A DNA stretch of 64,000 nt, taken from the NCBI GenBank assembly GCA_000621185.1, contig KK211223.1, positions 517,077 through 581,076 on the forward strand, read 5' to 3'. A model generated the notes under the pieces. That model had not been told where the DNA came from, searched no databases, and saw only the letters and a list, made by a program, of their open reading frames with translations. This document shows positions 7,543 through 16,642 of the stretch, piece by piece (the first letter of the stretch is position 1; every line of letters begins with the position of its first letter). The position numbers and the translations under genes are program-made. This stretch comes from Franconibacter pulveris DSM 19144. Its GTDB lineage: Bacteria > Pseudomonadota > Gammaproteobacteria > Enterobacterales > Enterobacteriaceae.

Positions 7543-8079
7543 ATGAAACATACTGTAGAAGTAATGATCCCCGAAGCGGACATCAAAGCGCGCGTTGCAG
7601 AACTGGGACGTGAAATAACCGAGCGTTATAAAGACAGCGGCAGCGATATGGTGCTGGTCGGCCTGTTGCGCGGCTCGTTTATGTTCATGGCGGACCTCTG
7701 CCGTGAAGTGCAGGTTTCCCATGAGGTCGATTTTATGACCGCTTCGAGCTACGGCAGCGGCATGTCGACAACGCGCGATGTGAAAATCCTGAAAGATCTG
7801 GATGAAGACATCCGCGGCAAAGATGTGCTGATCGTCGAAGATATTATCGACTCCGGCAATACGCTGTCGAAAGTGCGCGAGATCCTGAGCCTGCGCGGAC
7901 CGAAATCGCTGGCTATCTGCACGTTACTGGATAAACCTTCCCGTCGTGAAGTGGAAGTGAACGTCGAGTTTATCGGTTTTTCCATTCCGGATGAGTTTGT
8001 GGTGGGTTACGGCATCGATTACGCTCAGCGCTATCGTCATCTGCCGTACATCGGCAAAGTGGTTCCGCTTGCCGAGTAA
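7543..8079 (+). CDS. hpt: Hypoxanthine phosphoribosyltransferase
   Basis: Hpt (178 aa) salvages hypoxanthine, and guanine less well, by transferring the phosphoribosyl group of PRPP, giving IMP or GMP. The PRPP-binding loop is seen as [15 protein letters not shown] (about residues 95-109), with the acidic pair Glu99-Asp100 and Asp103. The flexible loop containing SSYGSG is near residue 70. The frame is open to an ATG at 7531, but the ATG at 7543 gives the standard [12 protein letters not shown] start and is preferred; neither has a strong ribosome-binding site. The protein is almost identical to its E. coli counterpart except at the extreme C-terminus. It converges with can across a strong terminator. 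Confidence 0.95.
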   Translation: MKHTVEVMIPEADIKARVAELGREITERYKDSGSDMVLVGLLRGSFMFMADLCREVQVSHEVDFMTASSYGSGMSTTRDVKILKDLDEDIRGKDVLIVEDIIDSGNTLSKVREILSLRGPKSLAICTLLDKPSRREVEVNVEFIGFSIPDEFVVGYGIDYAQRYRHLPYIGKVVPLAE

Positions 8080-8103
8080 CTGACGGGTATAAAAGACGGG
8101 TAT

Positions 8104-8130
8104 AAAAAAGGGGCCGCGGCCCCTTTTTTT
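8104..8130. terminator. Bidirectional terminator between hpt and can
   Basis: A 7-bp perfect palindrome (GGGGCCGCGGCCCC, 8110-8123) has AAAAAA on its left and TTTTTTT on its right, so it serves both converging genes. Confidence 0.92.
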
Positions 8131-8135
8131 CGCTA

Positions 8136-8798
8136 TTACTTATGAATATTGTGCGTTTGCTGAAGATTGCCGATGCCGCTGCGATAGCGCTGTTCCAGCG
8201 TTTCGCGGTCAGCTGCGGCTACCTGCAGGTCGCGCAGCAGGCCATCGTGGATGCCGTAGGCCCAGCCGTGAATGGTCACTTTCTGGCCGCGTTTCCACGC
8301 TGACTGCATGATGGTGGAGTGGCCCAGGTTATAAACCTGCTCCATCACGTTCAGCTCGCACAGCGCGTCGAGGCGCTTCTCCTGCGGGATTTCACCAAGC
8401 AGTGAGCTATGTTTAAGCCAGATGTCGCGGATGTGCAGCAGCCAGTTGTTGATAAGCCCAAGCTCAGGGTTTTCTACCGCTGCCTGCACGCCGCCGCAGC
8501 CGTAGTGTCCACAGATAATAATGTGTTCCACTTCAAGCACGTCAACCGCATACTGAATGACCGAAAGGCAGTTAAGATCGGTATGGATGACCAGGTTGGC
8601 AACGTTGCGGTGAACGAAAATCTCACCCGGTTCGAGGCCAGTAAGGCGCTCGGCGGGCACGCGGCTGTCTGAGCAGCCAATCCACAGAAAGCGCGGCTTC
8701 TGTGCTTTCGCCAGTCGTTCGAAAAAGCCCGGGTCCTCTTCCACCAGCATTTTGGACCACTGGACGTTGTTGCTAATTAGTGTGTCGATATCTTTCAT
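8136..8798 (-). CDS. can: Beta-class carbonic anhydrase
   Basis: Can (220 aa) interconverts CO2 and bicarbonate in the cytosol, supplying bicarbonate for carboxylation reactions such as acetyl-CoA carboxylase. The zinc ligands of beta carbonic anhydrases are all visible: Cys42 and Asp44 in GCSDSR, and His98 and Cys101 in GHYGCGG. The frame is open 17 codons further upstream, but the ATG at 8798 gives the known [11 protein letters not shown] start and the standard length. It is divergent from yadG, with 107 bp between them. The sequence is strongly conserved with E. coli Can apart from the last 20 or so residues. Confidence 0.96.
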   Translation of the reverse strand: MKDIDTLISNNVQWSKMLVEEDPGFFERLAKAQKPRFLWIGCSDSRVPAERLTGLEPGEIFVHRNVANLVIHTDLNCLSVIQYAVDVLEVEHIIICGHYGCGGVQAAVENPELGLINNWLLHIRDIWLKHSSLLGEIPQEKRLDALCELNVMEQVYNLGHSTIMQSAWKRGQKVTIHGWAYGIHDGLLRDLQVAAADRETLEQRYRSGIGNLQQTHNIHK

Positions 8799-8905
8799 AA
8801 AGGTTAACGGCCTGTAACCGAAGAATTGCGTTGGGGTAATATAGGACAACTCAAAAATTTTTTAAACCACACAACTTTTGTGCGAAATAAGGTAACCGAA
8901 TATCC

Positions 8906-9832
8906 ATGACAATAGCACTGGAACTGGAGCAATTAAAGAAAACCTACGCAGGCGGGGTACAAGCGCTGCGTGGGATTGATTTAAAAGTGGAGGCGGGAGA
9001 TTTTTACGCGCTGCTTGGCCCAAACGGCGCGGGCAAATCCACGACCATCGGCATCATCAGCTCGCTGGTGAATAAAACGTCCGGACGCGTTCGGGTGTTT
9101 GGCTATGATCTTGAGCGTGACGTGGTGAACGCTAAACGTCAGCTCGGCCTCGTGCCGCAGGAGTTTAACTTCAACCCCTTCGAGACGGTGCAGCAGATTG
9201 TGGTCAACCAGGCGGGCTACTACGGCGTGGATCGCCGCGAAGCCGTCGCGCGCAGCGAAAAATACCTTAACCAGCTCGATCTGTGGGAAAAACGCAACGA
9301 ACGTGCGCGTATGCTCTCCGGCGGGATGAAGCGCCGTTTGATGATAGCCCGCGCGTTAATGCACGAGCCGAAGCTACTGATCCTTGATGAACCGACAGCG
9401 GGCGTGGACATTGAACTGCGCCGCTCCATGTGGGGCTTTCTTAAAGATCTCAATGACAAAGGCACCACCATCATTCTCACCACCCACTATCTGGAAGAGG
9501 CGGAGATGCTGTGCCGCAACATCGGCATCATCCAGCGCGGCGAGCTGGTGGAAAACACCTCGATGAAGTCGCTGCTTTCCAAGCTGAAATCAGAAACCTT
9601 TATCCTCGATCTGGCGCCGAAAAGCCCGCTGCCGAAGCTTGACGGGTACCAGTACCGGCTGGTGGATACTTCTACGCTGGAAGTGGAAGTGCTGCGCGAG
9701 CAGGGGATCAATAGCGTCTTTAACCAACTGACGGCGCAGGGAATTCAGGTATTAAGCATGCGTAACAAAGCCAACCGTCTTGAAGAGCTGTTTGTCACGC
9801 TGGTGAACGAAAAACAAGGAGACCACGCATGA
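8906..9832 (+). CDS. yadG: ABC transporter ATP-binding protein YadG
   Basis: YadG (308 aa) is the ATPase subunit of an ABC-2 type exporter whose membrane partner is YadH. Visible motifs are the Walker A GPNGAGKST (about residue 37), the Q-loop LVPQEF, the signature LSGGMKRRL, Walker B LLILDEPTAGVD and the H-loop histidine in TTHYLEEAE. The C-terminal 80 or so residues form an accessory domain typical of DrrA/CcmA-like ATPases. The substrate is not known. The stop codon overlaps the yadH start by four bases (ATGA), so the two proteins are translationally coupled. Confidence 0.95.
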   Translation: MTIALELEQLKKTYAGGVQALRGIDLKVEAGDFYALLGPNGAGKSTTIGIISSLVNKTSGRVRVFGYDLERDVVNAKRQLGLVPQEFNFNPFETVQQIVVNQAGYYGVDRREAVARSEKYLNQLDLWEKRNERARMLSGGMKRRLMIARALMHEPKLLILDEPTAGVDIELRRSMWGFLKDLNDKGTTIILTTHYLEEAEMLCRNIGIIQRGELVENTSMKSLLSKLKSETFILDLAPKSPLPKLDGYQYRLVDTSTLEVEVLREQGINSVFNQLTAQGIQVLSMRNKANRLEELFVTLVNEKQGDHA

Positions 9833-10599
9833 TGCAGCTTTACTGGGTGGCGCTAAAAAGCATCTGGGCCAAAGAGATCCACCGCTTTACCCGAATCTGG
9901 GTGCAGACGCTGGTGCCGCCGGTCATCACCATGACGCTTTATTTCATCATTTTTGGCAACCTGATTGGCTCGCGTATCGGCGAAATGCATGGCTTCACCT
10001 ACATGCAGTTCATCGTGCCGGGGCTGATTATGATGGCGGTGATTACCAACGCGTATGCCAACGTCGCCTCGTCGTTCTTCAGCGCCAAATTCCAGCGCAA
10101 CATTGAAGAACTGCTGGTTGCGCCGGTGCCAACGCACGTGATTATTGCAGGCTATGTGGGCGGCGGCGTGGCGCGCGGCCTCTGCGTCGGCATTCTGGTT
10201 ACGGCGGTTTCACTCTTCTTCGTGCCGTTCCAGGTTCACTCCTGGCTTTTTGTTGGCCTGACGCTGTTGCTCACCGCCGTGCTTTTCTCGCTGGCCGGCT
10301 TGCTGAACGCGGTGTTCGCGAAAACCTTTGATGACATCAGCCTGATCCCGACCTTTGTGCTGACGCCGCTGACTTACCTCGGCGGGGTGTTCTATTCGCT
10401 GACGCTGCTGCCGCCGTTCTGGCAGGCGCTGTCGCACTTAAACCCGATAGTCTACATGATTAGCGGTTTCCGCTTCGGTTTTCTCGGCATCAGCGATGTT
10501 CCGCTGCTCTTTACCGTTGCGGTACTGGCGGCGTTTATCATCGTCTTTTACCTGCTGTGCTGGTATTTGATTAGCCGCGGCCGCGGTCTGCGCACCTGA
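9829..10599 (+). CDS. yadH: ABC-2 type transporter permease YadH
   Basis: YadH (256 aa) is the membrane subunit that pairs with YadG. It shows about six hydrophobic segments and the ABC-2 permease pattern, including the conserved region FVLTPLTYLGGVFYSL in the last third. Sequence and length match E. coli YadH. The start is ATGATG, overlapping the yadG stop. The transported substrate is unknown, and the context gives no clue because yadI and yadE are not obviously connected. A strong terminator follows the gene. Confidence 0.94.
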   Translation: MMQLYWVALKSIWAKEIHRFTRIWVQTLVPPVITMTLYFIIFGNLIGSRIGEMHGFTYMQFIVPGLIMMAVITNAYANVASSFFSAKFQRNIEELLVAPVPTHVIIAGYVGGGVARGLCVGILVTAVSLFFVPFQVHSWLFVGLTLLLTAVLFSLAGLLNAVFAKTFDDISLIPTFVLTPLTYLGGVFYSLTLLPPFWQALSHLNPIVYMISGFRFGFLGISDVPLLFTVAVLAAFIIVFYLLCWYLISRGRGLRT

Positions 10600-10600
10600 A

Positions 10601-10630
10601 AAAAAGCCCTCCCGTCGCGGAGGGCTTTTT
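10601..10630 (+). terminator. Terminator of yadGH
   Basis: A 7-bp stem (GCCCTCC-CGTCGC-GGAGGGC) is followed by TTTTT and preceded by A5. It lies immediately after the yadH stop and separates yadGH from yadI. Confidence 0.92.
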
Positions 10631-10704
10631 CTTTCTGTTGATGCATGTCAGCCCTGCGATTTCTCCCTGAGGTAAACTGCCCGCCTGAAACAAGGAGATA
10701 CGCT

Positions 10705-11136
10705 ATGTTAGGGTGGGTTATCGTCTGTCGCGGCTACGCGGCGCAGGAGATGCAGGCGGCGCTGGAAGAAAAAGCGGGCGCGCTGGCGCAGTGCCGGGCG
10801 GTGAATGTGCAGGAAGGGCTAAGCGCCAACATGCTGAGCCGCATGCTCTGCGACGCGCTGCACGAAACCGACAGCGGCGACGGCGTCATTTTCTTCACCG
10901 AAGAGAATGGCGGCACGCCTTATCGCACCGCCGCGCTGTTGAGCCATAAGCATCCCCACTGCGAAGTCATCTCGGGCGTGACGGTTGCGTTGCTGGGCAC
11001 CGCGGTTGCATGGCGAGAAACGCTGACCAGCGAATCTTTTCGCTTGAAAATTGTAGAGCAGGGCGGCGAAAACGTTAGCAGCCTCTGGCACCAGCAACAG
11101 AAAAACCCGCCCTTTGTGCTCAAACACGCGCTGTAA
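10705..11136 (+). CDS. yadI: YadI, mannose-family PTS EIIA-like protein lacking the active histidine
   Basis: A 143-residue protein of the PTS mannose-type EIIA fold, orthologous to E. coli YadI. The C-terminal block [17 protein letters not shown] is shared. In active EIIA domains a histidine near residue 10 (THGWAAE in ManX) takes the phosphate, and E. coli YadI has a histidine at this place. Here the segment is [11 protein letters not shown], so Arg9 (codon CGC) replaces it. The aspartate that partners the histidine (VDTWGGSP in ManX) aligns with Glu66 in FTEENGGTP. Phosphotransfer therefore looks unlikely, although the frame is intact. The ATG at 10705 follows AAGGAGA. No PTS partner genes lie nearby. 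Confidence 0.88.
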   Translation: MLGWVIVCRGYAAQEMQAALEEKAGALAQCRAVNVQEGLSANMLSRMLCDALHETDSGDGVIFFTEENGGTPYRTAALLSHKHPHCEVISGVTVALLGTAVAWRETLTSESFRLKIVEQGGENVSSLWHQQQKNPPFVLKHAL

Positions 11137-11195
11137 TTGCCGGTAGGTTTGTTAAACTGGCTGCCACTCGCTTCACTCTGGTTCAGTGCTTCATC

Positions 11196-12443
11196 ATGTT
11201 GACTCGTCTTCTGTTTAGCCTGTTGCTGTTATGCGCAGGCGCCGCTTATGCAGGCCCGTTTGTCGGCCAGCCTGTGCCGCCGCAATATATGCAAACCACG
11301 CAGGATGCCGATATCTGGGCGCAGGTTGGGGACCAGGTTATCTCGGTGGGCACGATAGAAGAGGGGCAAATAATCGCCGTTTCGCCGATGGCGGCGGACT
11401 ATTACGAGTTCCGTTTCGGCTTCGGCACCGGGTTTATCGATAAACAGCATCTGGAGCCGGTGCAGGGCAAACAGCGGGTGCAGGACAGGCTGGGCGATCT
11501 GAATAAGCCGCTCAGCAACCAGAATTTGCTTACCTGGCAGGATGTCACCGTCTATAACGCCCCGGACAGCCGCAGCGCGCCGTTCGGCACGCTTGCAGAA
11601 AACCTGCGCTACCCGATTATCGGCAAGCTTAAAGACCGTTTGAACCAGACCTGGTATGAGGTTCGCATCGGCAACCGCCTGGGCTATATCAGCAGCCTTG
11701 ACGCGCAGGAGGATAACGGCATTCCGGTGCTAACGTACCACCATATCCTGCGCGACGAAGAGAACACCCGTTTTCGGCACACCTCCACCACCACTTCCGT
11801 GCGCGCGTTCAACAACCAGATGACCTGGCTGCGCGACAGGGGCTATGCGACGCTGTCGATGTATCAGCTGGAGGGCTACGTGCGAAACCGCATGAATCTG
11901 CCTGCTCGCGCGGTGGTTATCACTTTTGACGATGGGCTGAAATCGGTAAGCCGCTACGCGTACCCGGTACTGAAGCAGTATGGCTTTAAAGCCACCGCCT
12001 TTATTATCTCTTCCCGCATTAAAGGCCGCCCGCAACGCTGGGACCCGAAGTCGCTGCAGTTTATGAGCGTTTCTGAACTGCGGGAGATAGCCGATGTGTT
12101 CGATATTCAGTCCCACACCCATTTCCTTCATCGCGTCGATGCGCTGCATCACCCCATACTGTTAAGCCGCAGCTATCACAATGTGCTGTTTGACTTTGAA
12201 CGTTCGCGCCGCGCGCTGGCGCAGTTCAATCCGCACGTGCTCTATCTTTCTTATCCATTCGGCGGCTATGACGAGAAAGCGGTAAAGGCGGCCAACGACG
12301 CCGGTTTTCATCTGGCGGTTACGACGGTGAAGGGAAAAGTAAAGCCGGGAGACAACCCGTTCCTGCTTAAGAGGCTCTATATTTTGAAAACGGACTCGCT
12401 GGAGACCATGGCGAAAATCATTACGAACCAGCCGCAGGGGTAA
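11196..12443 (+). CDS. yadE: YadE, exported polysaccharide deacetylase with SH3-like repeats
   Basis: A 415-residue secreted protein. A Sec signal peptide ([19 protein letters not shown]) is followed by two bacterial SH3-like repeats (about residues 25-95 and 110-175), each ending in a GxGxI-type strand, as in cell-wall-binding domains. The rest is a NodB-type carbohydrate esterase 4 domain. It has the catalytic/metal motif ITFDDG near residue 246, the zinc histidines in QSHTHFLH, and the SYPFGGYD motif. The likely role is deacetylation of a periplasmic or surface N-acetylated glycan; the substrate is unknown. The gene stands alone between yadI and panD. Confidence 0.87.
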   Translation: MLTRLLFSLLLLCAGAAYAGPFVGQPVPPQYMQTTQDADIWAQVGDQVISVGTIEEGQIIAVSPMAADYYEFRFGFGTGFIDKQHLEPVQGKQRVQDRLGDLNKPLSNQNLLTWQDVTVYNAPDSRSAPFGTLAENLRYPIIGKLKDRLNQTWYEVRIGNRLGYISSLDAQEDNGIPVLTYHHILRDEENTRFRHTSTTTSVRAFNNQMTWLRDRGYATLSMYQLEGYVRNRMNLPARAVVITFDDGLKSVSRYAYPVLKQYGFKATAFIISSRIKGRPQRWDPKSLQFMSVSELREIADVFDIQSHTHFLHRVDALHHPILLSRSYHNVLFDFERSRRALAQFNPHVLYLSYPFGGYDEKAVKAANDAGFHLAVTTVKGKVKPGDNPFLLKRLYILKTDSLETMAKIITNQPQG

Positions 12444-12448
12444 CGCTC

Positions 12449-12478
12449 AGATACAACAAGGCCCTCGCGAAGAGGGCC
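12449..12478 (-). terminator. Probable terminator of panD
   Basis: A 7-bp stem (GGCCCTC/GAGGGCC, 12460-12478) is followed on the minus strand by TTGTTGTAT. This is a moderately T-rich tail right after the panD stop. Confidence 0.65.
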
Positions 12479-12488
12479 TGGAAGGGGT

Positions 12489-12869
12489 TCAGGCAACCTG
12501 AACCGGTACGGCTTTCGCCTTGCGCTTCATTTCGTTATCACCTTCGAAATACGCGACTTTCGGCTGCCAGGCGCGCGCTTCGGCATCCGGCATCGTGACA
12601 TAACTCGCGATGATAAGAATATCGCCCACATCCGCGCAGTGCGCCGCAGCGCCGTTAACGGAGATGATTTTTGAACCGCGCTCGCCGGCGATGGCGTACG
12701 TTGAGAAGCGTTTGCCATTGGTCACGTTGTAGATATCAATGGCTTCATATTCCAGAATACCCGCCGCCTCAAGGAAATCCTGGTCAATGGCGCAGGAGCC
12801 TTCGTAATGCAAGTCCGCCTGAGTCACTTTGACGCGATGCAGCTTGCCCTGCAGCATTGTGCGAATCAT
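12489..12869 (-). CDS. panD: Aspartate 1-decarboxylase proenzyme
   Basis: PanD (126 aa) makes beta-alanine from aspartate for pantothenate. It is a pyruvoyl enzyme that self-cleaves between Gly24 and Ser25, visible in [10 protein letters not shown]. The motif [13 protein letters not shown] and the C-terminal [16 protein letters not shown] are family hallmarks. Length equals the E. coli enzyme. It lies downstream of panC on the same strand across a 96-bp gap with two hairpins. The unrelated yadD gene found between panC and panD in E. coli K-12 is absent, so the three pan genes are contiguous here. Confidence 0.97.
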   Translation of the reverse strand: MIRTMLQGKLHRVKVTQADLHYEGSCAIDQDFLEAAGILEYEAIDIYNVTNGKRFSTYAIAGERGSKIISVNGAAAHCADVGDILIIASYVTMPDAEARAWQPKVAYFEGDNEMKRKAKAVPVQVA

Positions 12870-12902
12870 AAATAGAACCTTGTTTACCAGAACGATATCA
12901 GC

Positions 12903-12950
12903 GCGGCGTTTACCGCCGCACCAGGAATTTATCCCGGGCAGTATTGCCCG
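12903..12950. other. Two hairpins between panC and panD
   Basis: GCGGCG-TTTAC-CGCCGC (12903-12919) and CGGGCA-GTAT-TGCCCG (12935-12950) are adjacent perfect stems in the panC-panD gap. The second has TTTTAT after it on the plus strand only, so on the transcribed minus strand neither has a terminator tail. They may set the relative stability of the panC and panD parts of the message. Confidence 0.5.
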
Positions 12951-12965
12951 TTTTATACCCTCTGT

Positions 12966-13820
12966 CTACTGGGTTAATTCCACGGTCTGATTGTCTATCA
13001 GCCGTGCCTGACCGAGCCACGCCGCCATCAAAATAACCGCGCGCGAACTCTTGTCATTCAGCTCCAGCAGGGTGTCGGCATCGCGAATTTGCAGGTCGTC
13101 CGGACGGAAGCCTTTCTCGCTCAGTTCCTGCGCCGCCACCGCCAGCATCTCGTCCTGGTTACGCTCGCCCGTACGCAGCTTCTGCGCGATGGCGTTCATC
13201 ACTTTGCTAAGGGTAGGGGCGATTTTCCGCTGATCGCTGGTGAGATAGCCGTTGCGCGAACTCAGCGCCAGGCCATCTTTTGCGCGCACGGTCGGCACGC
13301 CGACGATGTCGATGTCGTAGCCCATGTCCGCGACCATCTTGCGAATCAGCGCCAGCTGCTGGTAATCCTTCTCGCCAAAGCAGGCGATATCCGGCTGCAC
13401 CAGGTTAAAGAGCTTGCTCACTACCGTGGAGACGCCGCGAAAATGGCCCGGACGGCTGGCGCCTTCCAGGATGGAGGAGATGCCAGGCACTTCAACAAAG
13501 GTCTGCTCGCCCATGCCTTTCGGGTAAATCTCTTCCGGCGTCGGCGCGAACACCATGTCCGCGCCGCGGCGGTTCAGCTTCTCGCAATCTTCCTGCAGCG
13601 TACGCGGGTAACGCGCCAGGTCGTCGGCGCGGTCAAACTGCATCGGGTTGACGAAAATACTCACCACCACCACATCGGCGCGGGCTTTCGCTTCGTCCAC
13701 CAGCTTCATATGACCGTCGTGCAGGTTACCCATGGTCGGCACCAGCGCCACGCGTTTGCCTTCCATGCGAAAGCGGCGAATATGCTGGCGCAGCAGCGGT
13801 AAGGTTTCAATAATCAGCAC
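12966..13820 (-). CDS. panC: Pantothenate synthetase
   Basis: PanC (284 aa) joins pantoate and beta-alanine in an ATP-dependent reaction that proceeds through pantoyl adenylate. It is a nucleotidyltransferase-fold enzyme: the HIGH-like motif is [10 protein letters not shown] (about residues 28-37) and the KMSKS-like motif is [10 protein letters not shown] near residue 188. The GEKDYQQL and [15 protein letters not shown] segments are conserved pantoate- and ATP-site regions. It lies 13 bp downstream of panB and upstream of panD, so all three enzymes can be made from one transcript. It matches E. coli PanC in length within one residue. Confidence 0.97.
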   Translation of the reverse strand: MLIIETLPLLRQHIRRFRMEGKRVALVPTMGNLHDGHMKLVDEAKARADVVVVSIFVNPMQFDRADDLARYPRTLQEDCEKLNRRGADMVFAPTPEEIYPKGMGEQTFVEVPGISSILEGASRPGHFRGVSTVVSKLFNLVQPDIACFGEKDYQQLALIRKMVADMGYDIDIVGVPTVRAKDGLALSSRNGYLTSDQRKIAPTLSKVMNAIAQKLRTGERNQDEMLAVAAQELSEKGFRPDDLQIRDADTLLELNDKSSRAVILMAAWLGQARLIDNQTVELTQ

Positions 13821-13833
13821 AACCGTACTCCTG

Positions 13834-14628
13834 TCAGTGGAAACTGTGTTCTTCGCCCGGATAGGCGCCGGACGTCACTTCAGCAATATACTGGCGCACC
13901 GCGGCGCGCATATCGCCCGCTTGCGCGAGAAAGTTTTTAGCAAATTTAGGAATGTGGCCGCCAGTGATACCGAAAGCGTCGTGCATCACCAGAATTTGGC
14001 CGTCGGTAACGTTGCCCGCGCCGATGCCAATAACCGGAATGGAGAGCGCGTCGGTGACGCGTTTAGCGAGCTCCACCGGCACGCACTCCAGCACCAGCAG
14101 CTGCGCGCCTGCCGCCTCCAGCGCCAGCGCGTCATCCAGCAGCGTTTGCGCGGCGGCTTCGTCGCGGCCCTGCACTTTATAGCCGCCGAAGATGTTGACC
14201 GACTGCGGCGTCAGCCCCAGATGGCCGCAAACCGGCACGGCGCGCTCGGTCAGCATGCGCACGGTCTCGGCGAGCCAGCGGCCGCCCTCAATCTTCACCA
14301 TGTTGGCGCCCGCGCGCATAACGGTCGCGGCATTTTCAAACGCCTGTTCCGGCGTGGCGTACGCCATAAACGGCAGATCGGCGAGCAGCAGACACTGCGG
14401 CGCGCCGCGGCGTACCGCACGGGTGTGGTAGGCAATCTCGTCAACGGTGACCGGCAGCGTGGAGTCATGGCCCTGTACGGTCATGCCCAGCGAATCGCCC
14501 ACCAGCATTACGCCAATGCCTTCTTCGGCAAACAGCTTCGCGAAGCTGTAGTCGTAGGCGGTAATGGTGGCGAAGCGGGTCTTTTCCTGTTTCCAGCGGC
14601 GCAGCTGGGAGATGGTTGTCGGTTTCAT
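13834..14628 (-). CDS. panB: 3-methyl-2-oxobutanoate hydroxymethyltransferase
   Basis: PanB (264 aa) adds a hydroxymethyl group from methylene-tetrahydrofolate to 2-oxoisovalerate, the first committed step to pantothenate. It is a TIM-barrel enzyme. The metal site aspartates lie in MLVGDSLGM (about residue 45) and [10 protein letters not shown] (about 84), and the catalytic glutamate lies in VLECVP near 181. The frame runs open to 14691, but the ATG at 14628 gives the standard MKPTTISQL start. It is the first gene of panB-panC-panD. Upstream, folK lies only 90 bp away; the fimbrial cluster found here in E. coli K-12 is absent. Confidence 0.97.
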   Translation of the reverse strand: MKPTTISQLRRWKQEKTRFATITAYDYSFAKLFAEEGIGVMLVGDSLGMTVQGHDSTLPVTVDEIAYHTRAVRRGAPQCLLLADLPFMAYATPEQAFENAATVMRAGANMVKIEGGRWLAETVRMLTERAVPVCGHLGLTPQSVNIFGGYKVQGRDEAAAQTLLDDALALEAAGAQLLVLECVPVELAKRVTDALSIPVIGIGAGNVTDGQILVMHDAFGITGGHIPKFAKNFLAQAGDMRAAVRQYIAEVTSGAYPGEEHSFH

Positions 14629-14675
14629 AACAATCCCGAAATTTGAAAATGAAACGTAGTGTAATCGATTGCCAG

Positions 14676-14695
14676 AAGTGTGGATAGCCACACTT
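14676..14695. other. Perfect hairpin at the folK-panB junction
   Basis: AAGTGTGG-ATAG-CCACACTT is a perfect 8-bp stem in the short gap between folK and panB. On the minus strand it is not followed by a T-run, so it is not a standard terminator. It sits at the point where E. coli carries a fimbrial gene cluster. Confidence 0.5.
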
Positions 14696-14718
14696 TTAGC
14701 ATGGCTTTTTCGGGGGTT

Positions 14719-15198
14719 TTACCAGCGTGAAATGCCCGTCTGGTCAAGCGTGGCAAGCACGTCCGCCAGCGGCGCGCCGTCGGGGAAGCGCAGCGTGGGC
14801 GCAATCTCGCTCAGCGGAAGCAGCATGAAAGCGCGGTTTTTCATGTCGTAGTGGGGCACCGTCAGACGCGGCGTGTTAATCACCTCGTCGCCGAACAGCA
14901 TGATATCGAGATCGAGGGTGCGCGGGCCCCAGCGTTCCGCTTTGCGCACCCGACCCTGCTCCCGTTCAATGCGCTGGGTGTGGTCGAGCAGCACTTGCGG
15001 GGCGAGGGCGGTTTCCAGCGCCACGGCGGCATTCAGGTAATCAGGCTGATCCTGCGGGCCGAGCGGCGGAGTGCGGTAGAAGCTGGACTGCGCCAGCAAC
15101 CGGCTTTGGGCTATCGCCGCGAGCGCGGCAATCGCCGCGTTGACCTGATCGAGCGGCGAAGCCAGGTTGCTGCCTATCGCAATATAGGCGATGGTCAT
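14719..15198 (-). CDS. folK: 6-hydroxymethyl-7,8-dihydropterin pyrophosphokinase
   Basis: FolK (159 aa, HPPK) transfers pyrophosphate from ATP to hydroxymethyl-dihydropterin, the step before dihydropteroate synthase in folate synthesis. Hallmarks are the N-terminal AYIAIGSNL, the [11 protein letters not shown] loop, and the magnesium-binding aspartates 96 and 98 in [11 protein letters not shown], with [13 protein letters not shown] after them. It overlaps the upstream pcnB stop by four bases (ATGA), so it is coupled to pcnB translation. Length equals the E. coli enzyme. The last 20 or so residues are divergent. Confidence 0.96.
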   Translation of the reverse strand: MTIAYIAIGSNLASPLDQVNAAIAALAAIAQSRLLAQSSFYRTPPLGPQDQPDYLNAAVALETALAPQVLLDHTQRIEREQGRVRKAERWGPRTLDLDIMLFGDEVINTPRLTVPHYDMKNRAFMLLPLSEIAPTLRFPDGAPLADVLATLDQTGISRW

Positions 15199-16592
15199 GC
15201 ATTGCCTTCGCGGCGCGGCGCGCGACGGCGGGGACGACGGTTGCGGCGACGCGCTTCCGGTTCATCGCCAAGGTCGTTCAGCATGTCTTTTTGCAGCGGC
15301 GGCGCAGCGGACTGGAACTCGCCCCACCAGCGGGCGAGGCGCTGCAGTTCGGCGTTGCTTTCCGCCTCGGCGCGCAGCGCCAGCAGATCGTAAGCGGCGC
15401 GGAATTTCGGATGCTCCATCAGCTTCCACGCGCGTTTGCCCTGGCGGCGCGACAGGCGCAGTTGCAACTGCCAGATATCACGGATAAGCGTGGTGATGCG
15501 CTTTGGAATGGCGAGCGAGCGGCACGCTTCGTCCAGCACGTCGTTCATCGCCAGCGCGAAAGCGTCATAATAGGCAAGCCCGCTCTCCTGGGCGATTTTC
15601 TGCGCCGTCTCCAGCTGCGGATACCAGAACATCGCAGCGAACAAGAACGCCGGGTTCACGCGCATATCGTTATGAATGCGCGTATCGGTGTTCTTCAGCA
15701 CCTGAGCGATAATCCGCTCCATCGGACTGTCGCCCTGCTCGGTAAAGTAACGGTTGATGACGGGGAACAGCGGCTGGAACAGGTTGTATTCGCAAAGCAG
15801 CTTATACGTGGCGAAGCCATAGCCCGCCTGCAGCAGCTTCAGCGACTCTTCAAACAGGCGCGCAGGCGGCACGTCGTTTAACAGCGTGGCGAGACGTGGG
15901 ATAGGTTCAGCGGTTTCTGCGCTGATGCGCATATCGAGCTTGGCGGCGAAACGCACCGCGCGCAGCATGCGCACCGGGTCTTCGCGGTAGCGCGTTTCCG
16001 GGTCGCCAATCAGGCGAATTACGCCTTCCTGCAAGTCGCGCAGGCCGCCGACGTAATCGCGGACCGTGAAATCGGCCACGCTATAGTAAAGGCTGTTAAT
16101 GGTGAAATCGCGACGCTGGGCATCTTCTTCAATCGAGCCAAAGATATTATCGCGCAGCAGCATGCCATTCTGGCCGCGCTGCGAAATAGCGCGGTCGCTC
16201 TGGCTCTCTTCGTGATGACCACGGAAGGTGGCGACCTCAATGATTTCCGGCCCGAACATCACGTGAGCGAGACGGAAACGGCGCCCCACCAGCCGACAGT
16301 TGCGAAACAGTTTGCGAACCTGATCGGGCGTGGCGTTAGTCGTGACGTCAAAATCTTTCGGTTTTTTGCCAAGCAGCAGATCGCGCACGCCACCGCCGAC
16401 GAGGTAGGCTTCATAGCCTGCTTTATTCAGACGGTAGAGCACCTTGAGGGCATTTTCACTGATATCTTTGCGGGAAATAGCGTGCTGTTCACGCGGGATA
16501 ATCGTCATGGCTGGTTGCACGGTGGCCTCTTCAACCACGCTCTCCTCGCGGTTTAACACCTTACGGCAAAAATTAGCGACTCGGGTAAAAAT
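15195..16592 (-). CDS. pcnB: Poly(A) polymerase I (ATT start codon)
   Basis: PcnB (465 aa) adds poly(A) tails to RNA 3' ends, marking them for decay, and controls ColE1-type plasmid copy number through RNA I. The nucleotidyltransferase domain has [12 protein letters not shown] and the metal aspartates in KPKDFDVTT. The RNA-binding [16 protein letters not shown] motif follows, and the C-terminus is a very basic tail ([15 protein letters not shown]). Aligning with E. coli places the start at an ATT codon (16590-16592), giving the same 465 residues. GAGGTG lies 6 nt upstream. E. coli pcnB also uses ATT, which keeps expression low. The only in-frame upstream alternative, at 16622, would add ten residues not found in the family. 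It overlaps folK. Confidence 0.94.
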   Translation of the reverse strand: MFTRVANFCRKVLNREESVVEEATVQPAMTIIPREQHAISRKDISENALKVLYRLNKAGYEAYLVGGGVRDLLLGKKPKDFDVTTNATPDQVRKLFRNCRLVGRRFRLAHVMFGPEIIEVATFRGHHEESQSDRAISQRGQNGMLLRDNIFGSIEEDAQRRDFTINSLYYSVADFTVRDYVGGLRDLQEGVIRLIGDPETRYREDPVRMLRAVRFAAKLDMRISAETAEPIPRLATLLNDVPPARLFEESLKLLQAGYGFATYKLLCEYNLFQPLFPVINRYFTEQGDSPMERIIAQVLKNTDTRIHNDMRVNPAFLFAAMFWYPQLETAQKIAQESGLAYYDAFALAMNDVLDEACRSLAIPKRITTLIRDIWQLQLRLSRRQGKRAWKLMEHPKFRAAYDLLALRAEAESNAELQRLARWWGEFQSAAPPLQKDMLNDLGDEPEARRRNRRPRRRAPRREGNA

Positions 16593-16642
16593 AGTACACC
16601 TCGGTAGTGAGACTCTGGACAAAAAACAGCGGCTAATATAGC

